This document shows, in pieces, positions 1-5,275 of a stretch of 5,881 nucleotides of DNA. Positions within the stretch are counted from its first letter, which is position 1. Every line of letters starts with the position of its first letter. Source of the stretch: an uncultured Oscillibacter sp. (GTDB lineage Bacteria; Bacillota; Clostridia; Oscillospirales; Oscillospiraceae); contig CAMNAE010000119.1 in the NCBI GenBank assembly GCA_946530565.1, forward strand, positions 1 to 5,881. The letters run 5' to 3'. The notes under the pieces were generated by a model. The model was not told the DNA's origin and did not search any database. It worked only from the letters and a program-made list of their open reading frames with translations. The position numbers were made by a program, and so were the translations under genes.

Positions 1-448
1 TCGTGAGGTTCGAGATCGAGAGGCGGTAGGTGCCGCTCGTGAGGTTCACGGAGATCTGGCCCACGCCGCCGGCCATCGAGTTGAGAATGCCGCCGAAGAA
101 GTTCGCAAGGCCGTTGCCGAAGGTCGTGATCGTAAGGCCGGTCACGTTCTGGTTCGCGCGCAGCGTGATCGTTAAAAAGCTGTAGACGAGCCCGCCGAGC
201 GCCGCCGCCAGAAAGGCCGCCGCGAACGACAGCAGCAGCGAGACGATGCCGATCGGGTGCGCCGCGTTCATCTCGTAGAAGTAGCTCATCGCAAGGCCCG
301 CGATGCCGCCGAGGTACATGATGCCCGGCACGCCGAGGTTCAGGTTGCCGGATTTCTCGGTCAGGATCTCACCGAGTGCACCGAACATGATGACCGTGCC
401 GAAGACGATGGAGGACTGCAGCAGCTGAACGATCTGAATGTGTGTCAT
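1..448 (-). CDS. Nucleoside-type ABC transporter, second permease subunit (partial, C-terminus outside window)
   Basis: This is the N-terminal 149 codons of a membrane permease in the BPD_transp_2 family, the RnsD / YufQ (NupQ) type. Such proteins pair with a second permease to form the membrane channel of a nucleoside importer. The frame is open from an ATG at 448 to the window edge with no stop. Family landmarks are visible. EKSGNLNLGVPG at residues 31-42 matches the family pattern ERxGxLNLGVEG, and LRANQNVTGL at 96-105 matches LRANQxVxGL. Hydrophobic stretches lie around 12-28, 40-56, 66-92 and 105-121. The start overlaps the stop of the first permease (ATGA), with AAAGGAGG 10 bases upstream at 459-466. 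It is the third gene of the ATPase-permease-permease operon. The family is clear, but the exact substrate (guanosine, other nucleosides or a related ligand) cannot be read from the sequence. Confidence 0.93.
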   Translation of the reverse strand, partial: MTHIQIVQLLQSSIVFGTVIMFGALGEILTEKSGNLNLGVPGIMYLGGIAGLAMSYFYEMNAAHPIGIVSLLLSFAAAFLAAALGGLVYSFLTITLRANQNVTGLTITTFGNGLANFFGGILNSMAGGVGQISVNLTSGTYRLSISNLT

Positions 449-1551
449 TTGCCCTCGCCCTCCTTTCCGTGTCCGACGAGCCGGTAGTTGATGAAGAACT
501 CAGAGCCGAGGATGAAGAAGAGGATGATGCCGGTGATAACGTCGCTCGCGTAGTCGTTCAGGTTGAACTGCGAGGCGATCTGGATCGCGCCCTTCTGCAG
601 AAAGACGAGCAGCAGCGAGATGAGGATCATCACGAAGGTGTTGAACTGCGCGAGCCAGGCGACGATGATCGCCGTGAAGCCGCGCCCGCCGGCGGTGGAG
701 GTCGAGATCGTGTGCGAGGCGCCCGCGACCGCGATGAAGCCCGCGAAGCCGCAGATCGCGCCGGAGATCGCCATCGTGCGGATCGTGACCCACTTCACGC
801 TGATGCCGGCATAGCGGGCGGTGTTCTCGCTGTCGCCGACGACCGCGATCTCAAAGCCCTGCTTGGAGTATTTCAGGTACACATACATGCCCACGGCCAA
901 AAGCAGCACCAGAAGCACGTTGAGCCCGTAGGTCTGGCCGAAGAGCGCCGGGAACCAGCCCGCCTGCGTTTTCTGGTTGATGACGCCGACGGTGTTCGAG
1001 CCGAAGGGGTTTTCCCACAGGGCCACGCAGTAGCTCGTGAGCTGAATGGCCACATAGTTCATCATCAGGGTGAAGAGCGTCTCGTTCGTGTTCCAGATCG
1101 CCTTGAACGCGCCGGGGATCATGCCCCAGACCGCGCCGCAGATGAGGCTCGCGCAGGCCATGACGATCAGGAGCAGGGGCGTCGACATCGTATTGCCCAT
1201 GGCCCGCATGATGCCAGCGGTCAGTATGCCGCCGATCAGCACCTGACCCTCGGCGCCGATGTTCCAGAAGCGCATTTTGAACGCGGGGGCGAGGCCGACC
1301 GCGATGCACAGAAGCATCATCGTATCGCGGATCGTGACCCACACGCGCCGCTTCGTGCCGAAGGCGCCGTCGAACATCGCCTGATAGACCGCCGCGGGGT
1401 TGAGCTTCGTGACGGCGAAGATGAAGATACCGCTCACGAGCAGCGAGATCAGCACCGCCGCGATGCGGATCGCGTAGGCCTTGCCGCGGGAAATGCCGTC
1501 GCGCTTGACGATGCGCAGCAGCGGCTCATGGCCGCTCTTGTGCTCTTTCAT
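445..1551 (-). CDS. Nucleoside-type ABC transporter, first permease subunit
   Basis: This 368-residue integral membrane protein of the BPD_transp_2 family resembles RnsB / YufP (NupP). With the second permease it forms the translocation channel of a nucleoside ABC importer in the cytoplasmic membrane. After a basic cytoplasmic N-terminus there are about nine hydrophobic segments, near residues 27-47, 77-95, 103-118, 125-150, 159-178, 210-227, 256-278, 291-318 and 335-356. Family landmarks are FWNIGAEGQ at 95-103, ETLFTLMMNYVA at 157-168, GFEIAVVGDSENTARYAGI at 232-250 (the cytoplasmic loop expected to contact the ATPase) and GRGFTAIIVAW at 289-299. Length is normal for the family. The ATG at 1551 overlaps the ATPase stop (ATGA) and has AAAGGAGG 10 bases upstream. 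The stop overlaps the next permease start in the same way. Substrate specificity is inferred from family only. Confidence 0.95.
   Translation of the reverse strand: MKEHKSGHEPLLRIVKRDGISRGKAYAIRIAAVLISLLVSGIFIFAVTKLNPAAVYQAMFDGAFGTKRRVWVTIRDTMMLLCIAVGLAPAFKMRFWNIGAEGQVLIGGILTAGIMRAMGNTMSTPLLLIVMACASLICGAVWGMIPGAFKAIWNTNETLFTLMMNYVAIQLTSYCVALWENPFGSNTVGVINQKTQAGWFPALFGQTYGLNVLLVLLLAVGMYVYLKYSKQGFEIAVVGDSENTARYAGISVKWVTIRTMAISGAICGFAGFIAVAGASHTISTSTAGGRGFTAIIVAWLAQFNTFVMILISLLLVFLQKGAIQIASQFNLNDYASDVITGIILFFILGSEFFINYRLVGHGKEGEGK
459..466 (-). promoter_or_regulatory. Ribosome binding site of the second permease
   Basis: AAAGGAGG on the minus strand lies inside the last codons of the upstream permease, 10 bases before the ATG at 448. 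It fixes that start and, with the ATGA overlap, points to translational coupling. The surrounding 12 bases, GAAAGGAGGGCG, recur at the other junction of the operon. Confidence 0.85.
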
Positions 1552-3101
1552 ACGGCAGCGCCCTCCTTTCTGAAGCGGGTCATGAGGATGCCGACCTCTT
1601 CCTTGGTGGTCGTGCGGCCGTCGACGATGCCGCTGACCTGGCCGCCGCAGAGCACGAGGATGCGGTCGCAGAGCTCAAGCAGGACGTCCAGATCCTCGCC
1701 GACATAGATGACCGCGACGTTCTTCTGCTTCTGCTCGGTGAGGAGGTTATAGATCGTATACGAGGTGTTGATATCGAGGCCGCGCACGGCGTAGGCCGTC
1801 ATCAAAACCGAGGGGTTCTGCGCGATCTCGCGCCCGACGAGGACCTTCTGCACATTGCCGCCCGAGAGCCGCCGCACCGGGAAGGTGATGCTCGGCGTCA
1901 CGACCTCGAGCTTTTCCTTGACCTCCTCGGCGAGCTTTTTGGGCGTCTTGCGGTCGGCGAAGAAGCCGCGGCCGCTGCGGTACGAGCGAAGCAGCATGTT
2001 GTCGGTCATGCCCATCGAGCCGACGAGACCCATGCCGAGCCGATCCTCGGGCACGAAGGCGAGGTGCACGCCCGCGCGCTTGATCTGCAGCGGGGTCTTG
2101 CCGACGAGCTCCTCGCTTGCGACATCGCCCTTGAGCCCGTGGAAGACGATCGAGGCGCCCGGTTGGATCGGCTGCAGACCCGCGATCGCCTCCAGCAGCT
2201 CCTTCTGCCCGGAGCCCGCGATGCCGGCGATGCCGAGGATCTCGCCGCCGTTGGCGGTGAAGGAGACATTGTCGAGCCTCTTGACGCCCAGCGCGTCGAA
2301 GACCGTGAGGTTTTTGACCTCGAGCCGGGGCGTCGGGTCGACGGGGAGCGGCCGGTCGATGTTCAGCGTGACCGCGTGACCGACCATCATGTCGGTGAGC
2401 TTCTGCGGGTTCGTGTCCTTCGTCCGGACATCGCCGATGTACTTGCCCTTGCGCAGCACCGCCACGCGGTCGGAGACGTCCATGACCTCGTGGAGCTTGT
2501 GCGTGATGATGATCATGGCCTTGTTGTCGGCCTTCATGTTGCGCATGACGCTGAAGAGCCGGTCGGTCTCCTGCGGGGTCAGGACCGCGGTCGGCTCGTC
2601 GAGGATCAGTATGTCGGCGCCGCGGTAGAGCACCTTGATGATCTCGACGGTCTGCTTTTCGGACACGGACATGTCATAGACCTTTTTCTGCGGGTCGATC
2701 ACAAAGCCGTACTTGTCGCAGATCTCGCGGATGCGCGCGGCGACGGCCTTTAAGTCATAGCCCTCTTCGTGCATGCCAAGCGTCACATTCTCGGCCGCGG
2801 TGAAGACGTCGACGAGCTTGAAGTGCTGGTGGATCATGCCGATGCCGAAACTGAACGCGTCGGCGGGCGAGGCGATCGTGACCGGCTCGCCGTCGATCAG
2901 GATCTCGCCCTCATCAGGGAAGTAAATGCCGGCGAGCATGTTCATCAGCGTGGTCTTGCCGCTGCCGTTTTCGCCGAGCAGCGACAATATCTCGCCACGG
3001 CGGATCTCAAGGTCGACGTGATCGTTCGCGACGACCTTGCTGCCGAAGCGCTTGGTGATGTGCCGGAGCTCTACGGCCGGAGGCGCATTCATGTGTATCA
3101 C
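1548..3101 (-). CDS. Nucleoside-type ABC transporter, double-domain ATP-binding subunit
   Basis: This 517-residue ATPase has two fused nucleotide-binding domains, the layout of the RnsC / YufO (NupO) and MglA/RbsA families. It powers nucleoside import from the cytoplasmic face of the two permeases. Domain 1 is complete: Walker A GENGSGKTT at 43-51, Q-loop Gln92, signature MSVSEKQ at 144-150 (a variant usual in this group), Walker B ILILDEP at 164-170 and H-loop His201. Domain 2 is degenerate. Its Walker A is GIAGSGQK at 293-300, lacking the GKT, while the signature LSGGN at 412-416 is intact. The Walker B region reads AYAVRGLD at 436-443, so the Asp and Glu are Ala and Tyr. One functional ATP site is therefore likely, as is normal for the family. 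The start is either GTG at 3101 (AGGAG 5 bases upstream) or ATG at 3092 (GGTGAT suitably placed). It is the first gene of the operon, with no binding protein before it. Confidence 0.95.
   Translation of the reverse strand: MIHMNAPPAVELRHITKRFGSKVVANDHVDLEIRRGEILSLLGENGSGKTTLMNMLAGIYFPDEGEILIDGEPVTIASPADAFSFGIGMIHQHFKLVDVFTAAENVTLGMHEEGYDLKAVAARIREICDKYGFVIDPQKKVYDMSVSEKQTVEIIKVLYRGADILILDEPTAVLTPQETDRLFSVMRNMKADNKAMIIITHKLHEVMDVSDRVAVLRKGKYIGDVRTKDTNPQKLTDMMVGHAVTLNIDRPLPVDPTPRLEVKNLTVFDALGVKRLDNVSFTANGGEILGIAGIAGSGQKELLEAIAGLQPIQPGASIVFHGLKGDVASEELVGKTPLQIKRAGVHLAFVPEDRLGMGLVGSMGMTDNMLLRSYRSGRGFFADRKTPKKLAEEVKEKLEVVTPSITFPVRRLSGGNVQKVLVGREIAQNPSVLMTAYAVRGLDINTSYTIYNLLTEQKQKNVAVIYVGEDLDVLLELCDRILVLCGGQVSGIVDGRTTTKEEVGILMTRFRKEGAAV
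1562..1569 (-). promoter_or_regulatory. Ribosome binding site of the first permease
   Basis: AAAGGAGG on the minus strand sits in the final codons of the ATPase (the Lys-Glu-Gly near its C-terminus), 10 bases before the ATG at 1551. It supports that start and coupling to the ATPase through the ATGA overlap. Confidence 0.85.
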
Positions 3102-3106
3102 CCTTT

Positions 3107-3111
3107 CTCCT
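3107..3111 (-). promoter_or_regulatory. Ribosome binding site of the ATPase gene
   Basis: AGGAG on the minus strand is 5 bases before the GTG at 3101. Three codons further in is an ATG (3092), which has GGTGAT (3102-3097) as its own anti-16S match, with 4 bases between the two. Either start is credible and they differ by only three residues (Met-Ile-His). Confidence 0.65.
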
Positions 3112-3153
3112 GAAACACGACAAAAAGACGCATTTGCCTTTCTTCAACAAAAC

Positions 3154-3166
3154 GGAAAGCATTTCC
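3154..3166 (-). other. Short hairpin at the predicted 5' end of the transporter mRNA
   Basis: On the minus strand, GGAAA (3166-3162), loop TGC and TTTCC (3158-3154) form a perfect 5-bp stem. It lies where a transcript from the TATAAT box at 3179-3174 would begin, so the mRNA may start with this hairpin. A short run GTTTTG follows, but the stem is too weak to call a terminator. The structure is read from the sequence; a stabilising or regulatory role is a guess. Confidence 0.35.
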
Positions 3167-3173
3167 CATCGTC

Positions 3174-3202
3174 ATTATAAGCGAATTGACGAAGCAATGC
3201 AA
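3174..3202 (-). promoter_or_regulatory. Probable sigma-A type promoter of the ABC transporter operon
   Basis: The minus strand has a perfect -10 box TATAAT (3179-3174). Exactly 17 bases upstream is TTGCAT (3202-3197), a 3-of-6 match to the -35 consensus that keeps its TTG. Initiation would be near 3167, giving a leader of about 65 bases before the ATPase start. The A+T-rich context contrasts with the flanking genes. The -10 box is convincing and the -35 less so. Confidence 0.65.
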
Positions 3203-3241
3203 GCATATTTGACCATTCGGGAACATTTTTGTCTCTGCCGG

Positions 3242-3270
3242 TGGAAATGGGCGGCACTTTGTGTTAAAGT
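3242..3270 (+). promoter_or_regulatory. Possible weak promoter of the tmcAL operon
   Basis: TGGAAA (3242-3247) and TAAAGT (3265-3270) each match the sigma-A consensus in 4 of 6 positions and are separated by 17 bases. Initiation would fall near 3277, about 40 bases before tmcAL. The divergent arrangement requires a plus-strand promoter somewhere in 3102-3316, but this particular pair is only the best of several weak candidates. Confidence 0.35.
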
Positions 3271-3282
3271 AGTTTGAAAACA

Positions 3283-3296
3283 TACGTCCGTACGTA
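3283..3296 (+). other. Small dyad just upstream of the tmcAL ribosome binding site
   Basis: TACGT (3283-3287) and ACGTA (3292-3296) are exact inverted repeats around a 4-base CCGT loop, 6 bases before the Shine-Dalgarno sequence. It could be a leader hairpin or a protein-binding site. With a 5-bp stem it may equally be chance. Confidence 0.25.
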
Positions 3297-3302
3297 GCGG
3301 CG

Positions 3303-3311
3303 AAGGAGGTG
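3303..3311 (+). promoter_or_regulatory. Ribosome binding site of tmcAL
   Basis: AAGGAGGTG is a near-perfect match to the anti-Shine-Dalgarno sequence and ends 5 bases before the ATG at 3317. It settles the start and indicates efficient initiation. Confidence 0.9.
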
Positions 3312-3316
3312 CGAGC

Positions 3317-4543
3317 ATGGCGGTCTGCGGGATCATAGCGGAATTCGACCCTCTGCACGCCGGGCACTGCCGGCTCTTTGCCGAGGCGCGCGAGCGCCTG
3401 GGTGCCGGGAGCGGTATCGTGATCGCCATGAGCGGGAACTTCACGCAGCGCGGCGGCCCCGCGGTCATGGACCGCTTCGCGCGGGCGGAGGCCGCCGTTC
3501 GCAGCGGCGCGGACCTCGTGCTCGAGCTGCCCCTGCCCTTCGCGCTCTCCTCCGCCGAGGGCTTCGCCGCGGGCGGCGTCAGGGCGCTCGCCGCGACCGG
3601 CGTGTGCACGCACCTGGCCTTCGGCAGTGAGTGCGGCGACCTTGCGCGGCTCCAAACGCTCGCGGACGCTGCCTGCATGCCGGGCTTCGACACGCAGCTG
3701 CGTGCCGCGCTCAAAAGCGGCGGGCGCTCCTATGCCGCCGCGCACGAGGCCGCCCTGAAGGCACTGGCCGGTCCGGACGCGGAACTTTTGAAGTGCGCGA
3801 ACAACGCGCTGGGCTTCTCGTATTTAAAGGCGCTGAATAAAGCGGGGATCGCGCTGACGCCCCTCACGCTGAAGCGCGAGGGCGCCGGGCACCGGGAGAT
3901 GGATCCTGCGGCCGACGCGCCCTCGTCGAGCCTGATCCGCACACTTCTTGCCGTGGGAGATCACGAACAAGCCTGCGCGCTGATGGCGCCCGCGATGGCG
4001 GAAGTTTTTGCACGCGAGGAGCGCGCCGGCCGCGCGCCGGTCCGGCTGGGAGACGCCGGCGAGCGTTTCTGTCTTGCGGTTCTGCGCGGCATGCGCGAGG
4101 CGGACTTCGCGCGTCTGGGCGCCGGAGGCGAGGGGCTTTCCCACCGGCTCCATGCCGCTGCCCGCGCCTGCAGCTCCGTCTCCGATTTTCTGGACCGCGC
4201 AGCGACGCGGCGCTATCCGCGCGCACGCATCCGGCGTCTTCTCGCCTGGGCCTGCCTCGGTCTGGAGCCTTCAGACCTTCCGGATGGGATCCCATACCTC
4301 CGGCTGCTCGCGGCATCGAAGCGCGGGCGGGCACTGCTCAGTGAAATGCGCTCCCGCGCCGCTGTCCCGATCCTCAGCAAGACCGCCGATGCAAAGTCGC
4401 TCAGCATCCCTGCACGGGCGCTTTTTGAAAAAGAGCAGCGCGCAAACGAGCGCTATGCCCTGCTCTTCCCCGACCTTGCCGAGTCCCTGCCATCCCGGCT
4501 ATTTGCCGTCCGGCCCTATATCGAAGAGGAGGCGGAGCCGTGA
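3317..4543 (+). CDS. tmcAL: tRNA(Met) cytidine acetate ligase TmcAL (YlbM family)
   Basis: This 408-residue cytoplasmic enzyme activates acetate with ATP as acetyl-AMP and transfers the acetyl group to N4 of wobble cytidine 34 in elongator tRNA-Met. The N-terminal nucleotidyltransferase fold is recognisable from GIIAEFDPLHAGH at residues 5-17, which contains the HxGH ATP-binding motif (His14, His17). Next come MSGNFTQRGGPAVMDRFARA at 38-57 and GADLVLELP at 64-72, both hallmarks of the family, then FGSE at 102-105. NNALGFSYLKAL at 162-173 and SSSLIR at 203-208 continue the match. The C-terminal half carries GEGLSHRL at 271-278, YLRLLAASKRGRALL at 327-341 and SKTADAK at 354-360. Length is typical. 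The N-terminal motif reads EFDPLHAGH where EYNPFHNGH is usual, a conservative difference. It is the first gene of the plus-strand operon, and its stop overlaps the next start (GTGA). Confidence 0.95.
   Translation: MAVCGIIAEFDPLHAGHCRLFAEARERLGAGSGIVIAMSGNFTQRGGPAVMDRFARAEAAVRSGADLVLELPLPFALSSAEGFAAGGVRALAATGVCTHLAFGSECGDLARLQTLADAACMPGFDTQLRAALKSGGRSYAAAHEAALKALAGPDAELLKCANNALGFSYLKALNKAGIALTPLTLKREGAGHREMDPAADAPSSSLIRTLLAVGDHEQACALMAPAMAEVFAREERAGRAPVRLGDAGERFCLAVLRGMREADFARLGAGGEGLSHRLHAAARACSSVSDFLDRAATRRYPRARIRRLLAWACLGLEPSDLPDGIPYLRLLAASKRGRALLSEMRSRAAVPILSKTADAKSLSIPARALFEKEQRANERYALLFPDLAESLPSRLFAVRPYIEEEAEP
4527..4532 (+). promoter_or_regulatory. Ribosome binding site of the methyltransferase gene
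   Basis: AGGAGG inside the last codons of tmcAL ends 7 bases before the GTG at 4540. This supports the GTG start and coupling of the two genes. Confidence 0.85.
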
Positions 4544-5262
4544 GCGCCTGGGAGGCCTTAAAGCCCGGCGGCTTCGTCTTTGATCCTGAAGGCGCGGGCT
4601 TTCCGGCCGGGACCGACAGCTTTGTTCTCGCCGCCTTCGCGCGCATCAAACGCGGGCAAAGCGTGCTCGACCTCGGGAGCGGGAGCGGCCTTCTGGGACT
4701 CTTGCTTTTGCAGCGGGAGCCGACGCTCCATGTGGCCGGGATCGAGCTGCGGCCCGAAGCCGTGGAAAAAGCCGACGAGACCGCCGCGAAAAACGGTCTT
4801 GAAGATCGGCTCAAAACGATCCTCGGCGACATCGCGGAGGCTGATACGCTCATCCCCGCGGGTGCTTTTGACCTGTGCCTCTCGAACCCGCCGTACTTCC
4901 CGGCAGGCTCCGGAAAGGCCGCCGCGACCGGTGCGCGGCAGTTAAGCCGCGGCGAGGGGAAGTGCACGCCCGAGACGCTCTCGGCCGCGGCGGCGCGGGC
5001 GCTGCGCTGGGGCGGGCATTTTTATCTGGTCCACAGACCTGAGCGGCTCGCGGATCTCATCTGCGCCCTGCGCGCTGATCGCCTGGAGCCCAAGGAGCTC
5101 GCGCTCGTGCGCGCACGGCCGGGCGCCGATCCAAGCCTCATCCTCATCGACGCCGTGCGCGGCGGAAAGAGCGGACTGAAACTCCGCGATCTCACGCTCA
5201 AAAATGCGGACGGGAGCGAAACGGACGTTTACCGCCGCGCCTATTTTCGAAGCGAATCATAA
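4540..5262 (+). CDS. trmN6: TrmN6/YabB-like tRNA (adenine-N6)-methyltransferase
   Basis: This 240-residue class I S-adenosylmethionine-dependent methyltransferase is of the YabB/YfiC (TrmN6) family. The E. coli member methylates N6 of adenosine 37 in tRNA1-Val. The N-terminal FPAGTDSFVLAAFA at 21-34 is the family lead-in to the fold. SAM-binding motif I is VLDLGSGSGLLGL at 42-54. Glu69 in GIEL is placed to bind the SAM ribose. The catalytic motif SNPPYF at 115-120 is the N/D-PPY type used on exocyclic amino groups of adenine. Length is normal. The start is GTG at 4540, overlapping the tmcAL stop by 4 bases, with AGGAGG 7 bases upstream. Adjacency to rsmI matches the yabB-yazA-rsmI order of Bacillus, but the small GIY-YIG gene yazA is absent here. 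The fold and chemistry are secure; the exact tRNA target is inferred from family. Confidence 0.88.
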   Translation: MSAWEALKPGGFVFDPEGAGFPAGTDSFVLAAFARIKRGQSVLDLGSGSGLLGLLLLQREPTLHVAGIELRPEAVEKADETAAKNGLEDRLKTILGDIAEADTLIPAGAFDLCLSNPPYFPAGSGKAAATGARQLSRGEGKCTPETLSAAAARALRWGGHFYLVHRPERLADLICALRADRLEPKELALVRARPGADPSLILIDAVRGGKSGLKLRDLTLKNADGSETDVYRRAYFRSES

Positions 5263-5268
5263 AGGAGG
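5261..5268 (+). promoter_or_regulatory. Ribosome binding site of rsmI
   Basis: AAAGGAGG begins within the stop codon of the preceding gene and ends 7 bases before a TTG. It decides the unusual TTG start at 5276. Confidence 0.88.
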
Positions 5269-5275
5269 CATCCCC

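Noticed and set aside
1..47. Direct repeat TCGTGAGGTTC at 1-11 and 37-47
   Set aside because: It is an in-frame repeat of the codons for Asn-Leu-Thr within the second permease; 11 bases at a 36-base offset is compatible with codon bias.
442..1707. Long plus-strand open frame (421 codons) antisense to the first permease
   Set aside because: Its translation is rich in Arg, Asp, Glu, His and Ala with no recognisable motif, as expected from the complement of G+C-rich membrane-protein codons. The minus-strand frame is an unmistakable permease with operon-style overlaps and ribosome binding sites.
2064..2753. Plus-strand open frame of 229 codons antisense to the ATPase
   Set aside because: It has an acidic, low-complexity composition and no family resemblance, and it lies wholly inside a clear ATPase with Walker motifs in the opposite frame.
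3213..3229. Possible PurR box (GGGAACATT, resembling CCGAACWWT) upstream of the nucleoside transporter
   Set aside because: The CC of the core is replaced by GG, a third position also mismatches, and no second inverted box lies at the expected 16-17 base spacing.
3102..3316. Riboswitch or small RNA in the divergent intergenic region
   Set aside because: I looked for a purine-type aptamer or strong terminator stem in both orientations and saw only 5-bp stems. The leaders (about 65 and 40 bases) are too short for a typical aptamer plus expression platform.
3098..3745. Minus-strand open frame of 215 codons crossing the divergent promoter region and the start of tmcAL
   Set aside because: It runs through two promoters and two ribosome binding sites, has no motif, and overlaps the conserved nucleotidyltransferase motifs of tmcAL on the other strand.
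4401..4967. Minus-strand open frame of 188 codons across the tmcAL/methyltransferase junction
   Set aside because: It is a shadow of two well-supported plus-strand genes and its translation has no recognisable domain.
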